64,000 nucleotides of DNA from Geomicrobium halophilum (GTDB lineage: Bacteria; Bacillota; Bacilli; Bacillales; Marinococcaceae), in NCBI RefSeq assembly GCF_014207655.1, contig NZ_JACHHJ010000001.1, positions 372,001-436,000 on the forward strand, given 5' to 3'. Positions 8,460 through 16,970 of this stretch are shown one piece after another (position 1 is the first letter of the stretch; every line of letters starts with the position of its first letter). The notes beneath the pieces were generated by a model. The model worked only from the letters and a program-made list of their open reading frames with translations. It ran no database searches and was not told where the DNA came from. Made by a program: the position numbers and the translations under genes.

Positions 8460-8963
8460 TCATTCAGCCATCCAAAAACCGATGATCAATGTAAAAACAG
8501 TTCCAATAATCGTCGCCAGTCCATAGGTGAATGCCGTGCGCTTTAAACCTTTTTCCAAGAGTTCGAACAACTCTAGGGAAAAAGTGGAAAAGTCGTAAAG
8601 GCTCCACAAAAGCCAACTCCGAAAAAGTAGTAGAGGGAGGGCTGCTCCCAGCCCTCCACATATCGCTAAAAGAAGGATTTGGATCATCTTCGCTGCTTCC
8701 TTATGAAGATCTGACGACCGTTGATGGTTCCGAGCAAACACCCAGCTAAAGATCCGAGCATATCAAAAAAGGTATTCAGGATGGTTCCCTCTCGTAGTAA
8801 CCCATGGTTGTTTCAGCACAAGCCGCCAATGCGGATCGAGCCAATCACATTCACGCTGGCTGTGGCTAGAAGGTGTCCTTGACAGGAGCAGGCTACAACC
8901 ATATCGGAAAATGGTCCCTGAAGCTCCACCCAGTGCTATGATGATGAAATATTGAACGTGCAT
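8460..8963 (-). pseudogene. crcB: Decayed tandem crcB (fluoride channel Fluc) genes
   Basis: Pieces of two small fluoride channel genes are read in several frames. The first begins at ATG 8963 with MHVQYFIIIALGGASGTIFR (a good CrcB N-terminus), then shifts frame to SVNVIGSIRIGG and stops. A second copy follows: GTILNTFFDMLGSLAGCLLG in one frame, later FFGVGFCGAFTTF in another, then STFSLELFELLEKG to the stop at 8460. The FTTFSTFS signature is broken by a frameshift between TTF and STF. Firmicutes usually carry crcB1 and crcB2 side by side because Fluc channels are dual-topology dimers, and here both look inactive. No fluoride riboswitch was recognised upstream. Confidence 0.78.
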
Positions 8964-9223
8964 GAAGATCATCCCTCCACGCTGAATAGATCTATCAAAC
9001 ATACAAGAGATTAGCCTCTGATCATCAACGATTTTGTTTACGCTTGCTTGTATGTGGGTATTTATACTTCAAGTCAGGAGTGGTAAAAGAATTACTGTCG
9101 GGCATGGTGACTTCGATGGTCGGTTTAGAAACCCTATTCTGGACTTTTTGAACAATCTCTTATAAAGATCAGGGAGGCATAATATAGATAAGAGCAAGGG
9201 TGAACGAAAGGAGGAATATACAG
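8964..9223. other. Intergenic region, no gene recognised
   Basis: About 260 nt between the crcB remnants and the small membrane protein. No convincing coding frame or hairpin; the right end carries GAAAGGAGG, the ribosome binding site of the next gene. Confidence 0.5.
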
Positions 9224-9361
9224 ATGCTTTGGACGATTATTGGCGTGCTTATTATTCTTTGGCTCCTTGGGTTTATCCAAGGAATTGGCGGGCTCATACA
9301 CCTTTTACTTGTGATTGCCCTTGTTGTTCTTATTTTTCAAATGGTTACTGGAAGGCGTTAG
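9224..9361 (+). CDS. Small two-TM membrane protein of the DUF5670 / lmo0937 type
   Basis: 45-residue hydrophobic protein beginning MLWTIIGVLIILWLLGF and ending VTGRR. AAAGGAGG lies 9 nt upstream. Two hydrophobic helices separated by QGIGGLIH, the pattern of the lmo0937/DUF5670 family, whose members are stress-associated small membrane proteins of unknown function in Gram-positive bacteria. Below usual ORF length cut-offs, but RBS, composition and family pattern support it. Confidence 0.75.
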   Translation: MLWTIIGVLIILWLLGFIQGIGGLIHLLLVIALVVLIFQMVTGRR

Positions 9362-9426
9362 AAAAGGTTTAAGCGTCTGCAACTCCTACTGCAGGCGCTT
9401 TTTCATTGGGGGAGGAGGGGTATATT

Positions 9427-10167
9427 ATGTGGTGGTGGGAATACACCCATGACGGACCCGGGTTTACGTGGCTGGGAACTGCGCATATTATGGTCATCGT
9501 TTCCTTGATCGTTGCTTGCATGTTCATCATTGTGACAAGAAGGTGGTGGCAAGACAGACCGCAAAGGCAAAACGCCTTCCGCTTTAGCTGTGTGGGCATA
9601 TTCGTTGTTGGTGAAATTCTTTTGCAGGTGTGGTATATCCAGGCAGGCGTTTGGGATGCTTCATTTGCGTTACCGCTGCATTTGAGCAGTATCGCCTGGA
9701 TCGCGGCCTCTTTTATGCTGATCACACGTGGACGTACATGGTTTGAGATCACGTTTTTTGCAGGAGTAGGGAGTGCTTTCTTGACGATTCTGACCCCGGA
9801 TGTCGGTAACTACGGTTTTCCCCATTTCCGTTTTTTTCATTTCTTTATAACTCATGCACTTGTTATTGTTGCGGTCGTCTATATGCTGGCTGTTGAAAAC
9901 ATGCAGTTACGTTTTCGTTCGGTATTTAAAGTGTGGCTATATTTAAATGGATATGCTGCAATGATAGTTCCCTTCAACTTCTGGGTGGATGGCAACTACA
10001 TGTACTTAATGGACAAGCCATCGGGACCTTCGCCGTTCGATTGGTTAGGGCCTTGGCCTTACTACATTTTCAGCCTCCAAGCTGTGGCGCTCTTTGTATT
10101 TATCGTGATGTATGGCATCTATCGATCTGTAATTTCTGCAGGAAGTAAACGTTCGCCCCGCAGGTAG
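9427..10167 (+). CDS. TIGR02206 / YwaF-like integral membrane protein
   Basis: 246 residues with six to seven hydrophobic helices; begins MWWWEYTHDGPGFTWLG. The pattern HLSSIAWIAASFML and the TPDVGNYGFPHFRFFHFFITH region are characteristic of the YwaF (TIGR02206) membrane family, whose function is unknown. Start ATG 9427 follows GGGGGAGGAGGGG by 6 nt; an in-frame upstream ATG at 9406 overlaps this site and is less likely. Its last 49 nt overlap the 3' end of the convergent gene on the minus strand. Confidence 0.8.
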   Translation: MWWWEYTHDGPGFTWLGTAHIMVIVSLIVACMFIIVTRRWWQDRPQRQNAFRFSCVGIFVVGEILLQVWYIQAGVWDASFALPLHLSSIAWIAASFMLITRGRTWFEITFFAGVGSAFLTILTPDVGNYGFPHFRFFHFFITHALVIVAVVYMLAVENMQLRFRSVFKVWLYLNGYAAMIVPFNFWVDGNYMYLMDKPSGPSPFDWLGPWPYYIFSLQAVALFVFIVMYGIYRSVISAGSKRSPRR

Positions 10168-10496
10168 CGGGTCATACAGCGTCCTGTTTGTCTTTTTAAA
10201 TTGGCATTCATATAACGGTTCTGTCCTTCGTAACGATTGCATACATAACCATAAGTGGAAAATGTCACATCGTTATCCACTAAGTATACGCGAATGTTCC
10301 GTTTCTGTTGTGCCCGTCTGAGCTGCTGCAAGTCGTGGCATAGTGAAGTGAGTGCTTCGTGAACGACGGTCATGTATGGATCTTTAATGTGTACGTATTG
10401 CTCGAGGTTCGATTGGTCTTTTTCAAACGTCTTTTTCACTAATGGTAGGATCACGGAATAATGGATGAGGGTGAGATCCGTTTCCTGTACGAACAT
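10119..10496 (-). CDS. YhjD-like cytosolic protein of unknown function
   Basis: 125 residues, starting MFVQETDLTLIHYSVILPLV with AGAGGCGATG just upstream. It is mostly helical with the spaced pattern LPLV..FEKD, KDPYM, DLQQLRR, RNIRVY and YVCNRYEGQNRYMN, which I recognise, with moderate confidence, as the Bacillus YhjD family. No function is known to me. The end overlaps the convergent ywaF-like gene by 49 nt. A near-consensus SOS box lies 43 nt upstream of the start (see 10539-10552). Confidence 0.6.
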   Translation of the reverse strand: MFVQETDLTLIHYSVILPLVKKTFEKDQSNLEQYVHIKDPYMTVVHEALTSLCHDLQQLRRAQQKRNIRVYLVDNDVTFSTYGYVCNRYEGQNRYMNANLKRQTGRCMTRYLRGERLLPAEITDR

Positions 10497-10538
10497 GTCA
10501 TCGCCTCTTTGATTCAAGATTTTATATCTATAGTTTAA

Positions 10539-10552
10539 CGAATGTATGTTCG
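10539..10552 (-). promoter_or_regulatory. LexA/DinR-box-like palindrome upstream of the YhjD-like gene
   Basis: On the minus strand the sequence is CGAACATACATTCG; the Bacillus LexA consensus is CGAAC-4nt-GTTCG, so it matches at all but one position. A TATAGA/TATAAA-like -10 lies between it and the start. One site only, so chance remains possible. Confidence 0.4.
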
Positions 10553-10683
10553 TTCAATCAAGTGGGAAGTTTTGCAAGAAAGATGGAGAGAAAACGTTTA
10601 AAAATGTGAGCATTGGGGTAAATGATTAGCAATACTGAAAAGGACAAATGGTAGCGTATCCAAATCATATTGGGGGGATCACG

Positions 10684-11001
10684 ATGGCAGCTTCAACATA
10701 TGAAAATGAGTTGTTTGAAAAGTTAAAAGTGATTCGCAAAGGATATCGGGCACCCAGACAAGTTTTGCAATCACTTTATGCGCGCATGATGTTAGAATAT
10801 TCCGTATATGAATTTACGAAAGCCCGTTTTGAGCGGCTTATTGATAAATCATTAGATGCGAAAGATCAAGAACAATTTTATCAATTGAGCAAACAATATA
10901 GTGAATGGATTAACCGTTATCAAACTGGGTGCACGATATCTGAACAAGGGTATGAAATGGAATGCAATTTCGAAGATAAGAAAAAACGAGTCGGCAGCTA
11001 A
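10684..11001 (+). CDS. IDEAL domain protein
   Basis: 105-residue basic protein. The centre, FERLIDKSLDAKDQEQFYQL (about residues 48-67), fits the short helical IDEAL domain found in Bacillus YpiB and in some ComK-linked proteins; the family is cytosolic and regulatory or adaptor-like with no assigned activity. Start ATG 10684 follows TTGGGGGGATC; an in-frame upstream ATG at 10648 lacks a site. The stop codon lies inside a hairpin CGGCAGC/GCTGCCG (10992-11010) that may terminate transcription. Confidence 0.65.
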   Translation: MAASTYENELFEKLKVIRKGYRAPRQVLQSLYARMMLEYSVYEFTKARFERLIDKSLDAKDQEQFYQLSKQYSEWINRYQTGCTISEQGYEMECNFEDKKKRVGS

Positions 11002-11191
11002 ATGCTGCCGGCTGTTTAATTGTGACAGAGAATGTACTTCATCCAAGAAAATGACTTTTCCGACGGTTGCTCGAAGGTTACGTTCTCAAAACTTCTCGTT
11101 TTTTGGCTACATAATATAAATGAATTTGTTGGCGATCGCTGCCGAATCGGTTATACTTAGGGGTGAAATTGTCGCTCAGGAGGAACAACCT

Positions 11192-11722
11192 TTGATATTA
11201 TCAGATGCCACGATTAAAACAATGTTGGCTCGCGATGAGCTGATTATTGAGCCATTAGAAGATTCACAACTCCAACCTGCGTCTGTAGACATACGTCTCG
11301 GCACGCATTATTTAAAGATTGATGAGAATGCGATCGAATCGATTGCTTTGGATACACCGGCACAGTACGTCGAGTTTGAAACAGAAGAAGTGATTATCCC
11401 GCCAAATTCGTTTCTGCTTGCAACGACGAATGAGTACATAAAACTGCCGGAAAACTTAACGGCCTTCGTCGAAGGGCGCAGTTCTATCGGTCGCATGGGG
11501 TTATTCATTCAAAACGCAGGTTGGGTGGACCCGGGATTTGAGGGTGAAATCACTCTTGAACTTTTTAATGCGAACCGCCTACCCATTCGGCTCATCGCGG
11601 GCCGGAGAATCGCTCAACTGGTCTTCGCTCAGATGGATCAAAAAGCAAATATGCCATATAATGGTAAATATCAAAAACAGCATAAGGCCGTAGGCAGCCG
11701 CATCTATAAAGATATCGATTAA
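11192..11722 (+). CDS. dcd: dCTP deaminase
   Basis: Deaminates dCTP on the way to dTTP. 176 residues beginning [12 protein letters not shown]. Visible marks are the [10 protein letters not shown] block, the active-site [12 protein letters not shown] segment (about residues 90-101) and [15 protein letters not shown] with the catalytic Glu. The TTG start at 11192 is chosen because CAGGAGGA lies 7 nt upstream and the protein then begins like other Dcd proteins; an ATG-started frame from 11120 would add 24 unrelated residues. Monofunctional deaminase versus bifunctional dCTP deaminase/dUTPase cannot be decided by eye. Confidence 0.93.
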   Translation: MILSDATIKTMLARDELIIEPLEDSQLQPASVDIRLGTHYLKIDENAIESIALDTPAQYVEFETEEVIIPPNSFLLATTNEYIKLPENLTAFVEGRSSIGRMGLFIQNAGWVDPGFEGEITLELFNANRLPIRLIAGRRIAQLVFAQMDQKANMPYNGKYQKQHKAVGSRIYKDID

Positions 11723-11787
11723 CCAAGTTCAATAAAGTTAGCTTTTTCCTGTACCTCCCCATTCTCGATTTGTGGAGTTGATACGAA

Positions 11788-13197
11788 ATGTATGACGTAA
11801 AAATTGAAAACGGTCAACTGGTAACGAGTAGGGACACATTTTCCGGAACGATTCTCATTAAGGAGGGAAAAATCGCTGCGGTGACTGCTCCAGGTGGAGA
11901 TGAGCAAGCGCGTGAGGTGATTGACGCTGCCGGAAAACATGTACTCCCAGGCCTCATTGATACTCACGTTCATTCCCGTGATCCTGGTCCTACCCATAAG
12001 GAAGACTTTGAGACGTCCACACGTGCCGCCGCTGCCGGCGGGATTACTACCCTTTTTGAGATGCCCAATACTACACCGCCAGTTCAGAATGCAGAAAGTT
12101 TTGATCAGCAGGTGCAAAATTTACGAAAGAAGGCAGCCGTACATTTTGGACTCTGGGGGATATGTCTTGGACCATTGAACCGGCCGGATTTTATGGACCT
12201 TCATCGTAAAGGAGTGATTGGTTATAAATACTTCTGGGGATACGGTATTCATCGAGAAACGTTTCAGCTTCTTTATAATGTAAAAGAGGCGGACGAGCAA
12301 ATCATTCAGCCTTTTGATGATGGAGAAGTGTATGCGATGATGAAGGCAGTCGCTGAGACCGGACAGCTATTTGCCGTGCACGCTGAAAATCATGAGTTGA
12401 TTCGCCAGCTTGACGAAGAAAAACCTGCCGACGATGAATCATATCAGACATTGTTAGCGTCAAGGCCGGGAGTTGCCGAACAACTCACTGTAGAGACTGG
12501 ACTTACGCTTGCCAAAAAAGCAGGTGTCCATTTTCACGTTTTACACGTCTCTGCCGCGGAAAGTGTTGCGGCGGTTCGCCGAGCCCAGGCAGCTGGACAG
12601 AATGTGAGTGTAGAGACGTGCCCGCATTACTTATTTTTAAGCGATGAAGATTACGAAACGGTCGGAAAGGATATGAAGATTTTCCCACTCGTCAAGACGG
12701 CTGCTGATCAGGAAGCCATCTGGGAAGGGATAAACGATGGAACGATTACAGTCGTTTGTTCCGACCATGCTCCTCATACCGAGAAAGAAAAATATGGCGG
12801 CAAGCTCAGTGAAATTCCTGCCGGCATGTGTGGAGTCGAAACGATGGTTCCCCTCATGCTAAATGCGGTGAATGAAGGTAAATTAACGCTGAACCGCTTT
12901 GTGGCCTTGCTCGCTGAAAATCCTGCCCAGCTTTACGGCGTTTCTCATCGTAAAGGAACGTTCACCCCGGGGAGTGATGGAGACATTACGATTGTGGACA
13001 TGGAGAAAACAGGAACGATCCGAAAAGAAGACCTGCATAGTAAAAGTAAAATCACAGCTTTTGATGGCCGGTCGACGAAAGGCTGGCCGGTCCGTACCAT
13101 TATATCAGGACATACAGTGATGCAGGATGGAATGATTGTAAGTGACGAAAAGAAAGGGCAACTCGTGACTCCAGGAGGTATTTCAAATGAATCATGA
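11788..13197 (+). CDS. Cyclic amidohydrolase (allantoinase / dihydroorotase family)
   Basis: Metal-dependent ring-opening amidohydrolase. DTHVHSRDPGPTHKEDF (about residues 57-73) holds the HxH metal motif, GYKYFWGYG has the Lys that is carboxylated to bridge the metals, HAENH and HVLHVSA supply further His ligands, and CSDHAPH carries the catalytic Asp. 469 residues. The family includes allantoinase, dihydroorotase and hydantoinases; no pyrimidine or purine genes are adjacent, so the substrate is open, with allantoinase as best guess. Overlaps the next gene by 11 nt, hinting at a joint role with the nitroreductase-type flavoprotein. Confidence 0.82.
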   Translation: MYDVKIENGQLVTSRDTFSGTILIKEGKIAAVTAPGGDEQAREVIDAAGKHVLPGLIDTHVHSRDPGPTHKEDFETSTRAAAAGGITTLFEMPNTTPPVQNAESFDQQVQNLRKKAAVHFGLWGICLGPLNRPDFMDLHRKGVIGYKYFWGYGIHRETFQLLYNVKEADEQIIQPFDDGEVYAMMKAVAETGQLFAVHAENHELIRQLDEEKPADDESYQTLLASRPGVAEQLTVETGLTLAKKAGVHFHVLHVSAAESVAAVRRAQAAGQNVSVETCPHYLFLSDEDYETVGKDMKIFPLVKTAADQEAIWEGINDGTITVVCSDHAPHTEKEKYGGKLSEIPAGMCGVETMVPLMLNAVNEGKLTLNRFVALLAENPAQLYGVSHRKGTFTPGSDGDITIVDMEKTGTIRKEDLHSKSKITAFDGRSTKGWPVRTIISGHTVMQDGMIVSDEKKGQLVTPGGISNES

Positions 13198-13930
13198 AAA
13201 CACTCGTAACCTCATTCAAACGCACCAATCGATTCGCAAATTTAAAGAGACCGCTGTTTCTGAAGAAATTGTCACGGAGCTGGTTGAATCTGCTCGCTGG
13301 GCGCCGACGTCCAGTCATGTTCAGGCTTATACCATCATTCGTGTGCGCGATCAAGAGAAAAGACAAGCCCTTTCAGAGGTTGCAGGGGATCAAAAATATG
13401 TACGTGAAAGCCCACTTTTTCTCGTTTTTGTAGCAGATTGGCATAAGCATGTGATCAACAATGAAAAATTTGCTGCAGGGTATGAATTGGAAGAAACGGA
13501 GAATGTCCTCGTCGGAGCCGTTGACGTTGCGCTCGCCGCCGAAAACGTTCTCCTTGCTGCCCGCTCCTATGGCCTAGGGGGCGTAATGATTGGCGGTATT
13601 CGTAATGATTTGTATCGAACAAAAGAAGTGCTTGAACTCCCCAAGCATACGTTTCCGGTGATGGGGCTTTGCCTTGGATATCCGGATCAGGATCCTGGAC
13701 AAAAGCCGCGCTTTCCAAAAGAGATGATCCTGCATGAAGATCGTTACCAAGCTTCCCGCTATCGCGAAGGCTTGGAGGAGTATGAGCGTGAGACGAGCGC
13801 TTATTATGAAAAGCGGACGAAAGGGAAGCGAGCCGACGGCTGGGGAGCGAATATGGTTAACTACCTTGAGAAACCTCGCCGCCAGCAAGTAACGGACTTT
13901 TTAAAGGATCAAGGCTTCACGTTAAAGTAG
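13187..13930 (+). CDS. NfsA/FRP-like NAD(P)H-dependent FMN nitroreductase
   Basis: Flavin oxidoreductase of the oxygen-insensitive nitroreductase family. The N-terminal HQSIRKFKE block (about residues 14-22) and ARWAPTSSHVQAY are FMN/phosphate contacts; GLGGVMIGGIRND is the second FMN loop near residue 126; PVMGLCLGYPDQ and the extended C-terminal arm point to the NfsA/FRP branch rather than NfsB. 247 residues. ATG 13187 has AGGAGGT upstream, inside the end of the amidohydrolase gene. Physiological substrate unknown. Confidence 0.87.
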   Translation: MNHENTRNLIQTHQSIRKFKETAVSEEIVTELVESARWAPTSSHVQAYTIIRVRDQEKRQALSEVAGDQKYVRESPLFLVFVADWHKHVINNEKFAAGYELEETENVLVGAVDVALAAENVLLAARSYGLGGVMIGGIRNDLYRTKEVLELPKHTFPVMGLCLGYPDQDPGQKPRFPKEMILHEDRYQASRYREGLEEYERETSAYYEKRTKGKRADGWGANMVNYLEKPRRQQVTDFLKDQGFTLK

Positions 13931-13990
13931 AAACAAGTTTAAAACAATGAGAAAAAGGAAACGATAATCTATATACCCCCCCTTTTTTAT

Positions 13991-14031
13991 AAAAGACGAG
14001 GACGTGCATCATGGCGCCCTTGTCTTTTTTT
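13991..14031 (+). terminator. Probable Rho-independent terminator after the nitroreductase gene
   Basis: AAAAGACGAGG and CCCTTGTCTTTTTTT form an imperfect hairpin ending in a T-run about 60 nt after the stop codon. Confidence 0.6.
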
Positions 14032-14072
14032 ATGCTATGAGAAGCATGTTAATTTGGAGGGATAAGACAACG

Positions 14073-14147
14073 ATGAGAGAAAATCATGTTGAAGCCGGCG
14101 GTAATCACCGTCTCCAAAGTCTGATCAGCTGTTCCTTCAATATATAA
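14073..14147 (+). CDS. Tiny open frame with good RBS (24 aa), doubtful
   Basis: GGAGGGA (14056-14062) is followed 10 nt later by an ATG opening a 24-codon frame (MRENHVEAGGNHRLQS...). It ends 3 nt before the 3' end of the convergent MFS gene. No family recognised. It may be the remnant 5' end of a lost gene, a small peptide or chance. Confidence 0.2.
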   Translation: MRENHVEAGGNHRLQSLISCSFNI

Positions 14148-14149
14148 AC

Positions 14150-15580
14150 CTAAGCTCCCTGTTTTAGGCCTGCATCCCACTCTTCATCCGTAGGTGGGTA
14201 TGTTCGTTTCAATCGCAGGGAAAGCAAGAGCGCAATGGCAGTCAAAAGACCTATCAACCCAAAAGAGACGAGAGCTCCTAATATGGCTGGATTCCCGATG
14301 TGCGGGTTCGAGCTAGTGGCTTGCGCTGTCGTCGTCATCGTAGTCACCAGCACTGCGGTTCCAATCGATGCAGCCATTTGTCTCATTGTATTGGTAACGG
14401 CAGCCCCGTGTGGTATCAGCTTCGGTGGCATCGTATTTAATCCAGCAGTGTTAACAGGCATCATTACCATGGAAAAACCAAACATGCGGATCGCAAACAT
14501 GACCGCCAGGAAAATGAGTGAAGTGCTGGTGTCAACCAATAGAAAAGCAAACGTCGATAGTGTCATAAGGATGAGTCCTGGAATGGCAAGTGCCCGCGCA
14601 CCGATCCGGTCGAAAATACGTCCTGTGATCGGCGCCATCAACCCGGACAGCAGGGCACCTGGCAATAAAACAAGGCCAGCTTCCACTGCTGTAAACCCTC
14701 GCATATTTTGCAGATACAAAGGAATTATCGTTTCCAATCCGATCAAGCCCAAAAAGCCGATACTACAAATAATCGTGGACAACGTGAACGTTTTTTGTTT
14801 GAACACCCTGAATTCAAGCATTGGATGCTCCATGCGAAGCTGACGAAAAATAAAGATTACAATTGTGACGATACCAACAGCAAGAACGGTTAACGTAATA
14901 GGACTTGCCCAGCCATTATTACCAGCACTGGTAAAGCCGTAGAGCAGCCCCCCGAAGCCAAAAGTAGATAAAATCACGGAGATTGGATCAACTTTTGGGT
15001 GCTTAAGCTCTGTAACATTTCTCATAATAAAATAAGCAACGACTATCATGATCAACGCTAAAGGAAAAATCCCCCAAAATAAAAAACGCCATTCAAAATT
15101 TGATGTTACCCAACCCGAAACCGTCGGCCCAATAGCGGGAGCAAACGAAATGACAAGGCCGATGTACCCCATGGCTGTTCCACGACGCTCCACCGGAAAA
15201 ATGAGTAGAAAGATCGTCTGCATCAGTGGCAGCATCACCCCGGCACCTGCCGATTGAATGATCCGAGCGGTGAGCAGAGAAGGGAAGTTCGTTGCCAGCC
15301 CCCCAAGCAAGGTACCGAGGGTAAAGATTCCCATTGCTGTTAAAAAAAGCTGACGTGTCGTAAACCTTTCAATCAAAAAAGCAGAGACTGGAATCATAAT
15401 CCCATTGACGAGCATGAACACAGTCGTTAGCCACTGCCCCGTATTTGCTGTAATGTTCATCTCTTCCATAATTGGAGGAATGGCGGTAATCATTAACGTT
15501 TGATTCAAAACTGCAATAAAAGAACCTGATATTAAAAGAGCTGCGATCAAAATTTTATTGTAATTTTCATCTTGATTCAT
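14150..15580 (-). CDS. EmrB/QacA (DHA2) family MFS drug exporter
   Basis: Proton-coupled efflux protein of 476 residues with about 14 hydrophobic helices, the count of the DHA2 family. Motif A-like loops, LNQTLMITAIPPIMEEM in helix 1, and the motif C stretch AGAGVMLPLMQTIFLLIFP (helix 5 neighbourhood) agree with EmrB/LmrB/MdeA-type exporters. The C-terminus ends in a short hydrophilic tail. ATG 15580 follows GGGGGG. No regulator gene is adjacent. The substrates, possibly lipophilic drugs, cannot be predicted. Confidence 0.9.
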   Translation of the reverse strand: MNQDENYNKILIAALLISGSFIAVLNQTLMITAIPPIMEEMNITANTGQWLTTVFMLVNGIMIPVSAFLIERFTTRQLFLTAMGIFTLGTLLGGLATNFPSLLTARIIQSAGAGVMLPLMQTIFLLIFPVERRGTAMGYIGLVISFAPAIGPTVSGWVTSNFEWRFLFWGIFPLALIMIVVAYFIMRNVTELKHPKVDPISVILSTFGFGGLLYGFTSAGNNGWASPITLTVLAVGIVTIVIFIFRQLRMEHPMLEFRVFKQKTFTLSTIICSIGFLGLIGLETIIPLYLQNMRGFTAVEAGLVLLPGALLSGLMAPITGRIFDRIGARALAIPGLILMTLSTFAFLLVDTSTSLIFLAVMFAIRMFGFSMVMMPVNTAGLNTMPPKLIPHGAAVTNTMRQMAASIGTAVLVTTMTTTAQATSSNPHIGNPAILGALVSFGLIGLLTAIALLLSLRLKRTYPPTDEEWDAGLKQGA

Positions 15581-16181
15581 ACAAGCCCCCCGATTTTGTA
15601 TTAACCATGCTGCAATTTCAGAGCCTGAAAATTTAGTATACGCCTTTATGAGGGATACGGCAAACCATAGGTACCCATAGATTACAGAGGAAAATGAACA
15701 ATGGGGGCAGGAAACTTAGCTATTGCACGGCTGCTGCATCGTATGGTGGATGGGAAGACAAATAACTTATAGGAAAGGATCGTCTGTTTTTGAACATCTT
15801 CCTTACGGACTGGTTTATGTGGAGATCCATAAAACTATGAAAGGGAGAGGATAACCTATTGCAAAGTTCATTTTAAAAGGTGAGGACGTCTTTCTCGATC
15901 GTTTCCTTATGAGGCAATTTAAAGTGACTATATTGAAAGGATTTTAGGTTTTGGGCTCTCAATCATCATTGGTCCTTTTGGCGTTATGGGCGGCATAACG
16001 CAGCCGCAAGAACTTGTCCATACGCTCATGAATACGATAAATAGATCAAGCTGGAGAGGTGTTAGAGGATGTCTTTACCTTTTTGTGCTTTCTTCGCAGT
16101 TGTGTCGAAGGTCTCTGATGGTCATTTTACACCCTACTAAATAACCGAGTGTTAGGTCCTAGCCTGCACTCGGTTTTAAAG
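15581..16181. other. 600-nt non-coding region with decayed sequence
   Basis: No intact gene. Short readable fragments such as GLSIIIGPFGVMGGITQPQE (plus strand, about 15957-16016) suggest a degraded membrane-protein gene, but I cannot name it. The right end (about 16145-16175) holds a hairpin-like ACCGAGTG...CACTCGGT sequence next to a T-run, which can terminate transcription from the left; the DUF948 gene ends beyond it. Confidence 0.4.
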
Positions 16182-16604
16182 CTATTTTTCTTTTCTCTTT
16201 TGGTTTAGGAAATATATGAAAGCCGCCAAGCCGTAGAAACCGCTTAGTCCTTTTTGATCAGAGGTTTCTGTTGCCTGGTTGGTTCCCTTTTTCATGGAAT
16301 TTGTCATATCTACCAGCGAGGATGAAAATTTTCGTGAAGCATTGCCTGCGTCTTCAACCATTCCAAAGATCGGATTTAAGGTAGCCACCTTTTTATTAAC
16401 GTCTAAAATGGTTTCATTTGTATTATGAAGAACGGTCCCCGTTTCTTTCGTGATCTCATCAAGTTGGTCTGGGAGTTTGCCAACAGTCACTTCTGTCTTG
16501 GCAAGTACATCTGCTAGGTTACGCAGGGCTTTTGCCAAGAATATAACGAGTACAGCGAAGGCAATTGCAACGACTAAAGCAGCTATTCCCACAAGGTCCA
16601 TCAT
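16182..16604 (-). CDS. DUF948 (YtxG-like) membrane-anchored protein
   Basis: 140 residues: one N-terminal transmembrane helix (about residues 5-27, IAALVVAIAFAVLVIFLAKAL), then an amphipathic helical stretch with TxxxLPxxLDEITKETGTVLHNTN, the DUF948 pattern, and a second hydrophobic patch near the C-terminus (GFYGLAAFIYFL). In Bacillus this family is represented by YtxG, a general-stress protein of unknown mechanism. AAAGGAGGGG precedes two adjacent ATGs (16604, 16601); either may be used. Upstream on the same strand are DUF5665 remnants. Confidence 0.78.
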   Translation of the reverse strand: MMDLVGIAALVVAIAFAVLVIFLAKALRNLADVLAKTEVTVGKLPDQLDEITKETGTVLHNTNETILDVNKKVATLNPIFGMVEDAGNASRKFSSSLVDMTNSMKKGTNQATETSDQKGLSGFYGLAAFIYFLNQKRKEK

Positions 16605-16621
16605 TACCCCTCCTTTTTCTA

Positions 16622-16910
16622 TTAACGATTGATATATTTAGTTTCCCTCTGACCATCTACAATATCCAATCGTTCGGCAATATCATCACCGATGACTGGC
16701 AAAGAAATCATTTGGGAAAGAAGAAGAGCAAGCCAGGCTAATAAGACGGCAGTACCCATCGATAGTCCTACACCACGAGCAATACCTGCAATCAGGTTGC
16801 TTTTTCGTGTTGAAGTGGTAGGCTATGTCTCTTAGCCTTGACTTGGTCGTCATATCTTCCATTATATCAATTAATGCTACAAGTTTCTCAATTTTTTCGT
16901 CATGGGGGAT
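16622..16910 (-). pseudogene. Frameshifted DUF5665-type membrane protein gene
   Basis: The 3' part encodes SNLIAGIARGVGLSMGTAVL followed by a hydrophobic helix and LPVIGDDIAERLDIV, the DUF5665 pattern, ending at stop 16622-16624. The 5' part, EKIEKLVALIDIMED..., is read in another frame; the two join at a run of five T (16801-16805, A-run on the coding strand), where one base fewer would restore one frame. No convincing start codon is present in the upstream frame, which opens after a stop at 16950-16952. So the gene looks broken both at the shift and at its start. Confidence 0.65.
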
Positions 16911-16970
16911 CGTCTTCCCGTCCCTTTTTCGGCAGTTTTCGATGAAGTCCTACACCGCCCCAGTCCTGGT

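Noticed and set aside
8964-9223. Fluoride riboswitch ahead of crcB
   Set aside because: Looked for because crcB often has one; no recognisable element and the genes are decayed.
14235-14843. 202-codon open frame on the plus strand
   Set aside because: Lies wholly antisense to the MFS exporter and reads as Ala/Pro/Arg/Thr-rich low-information protein without an RBS.
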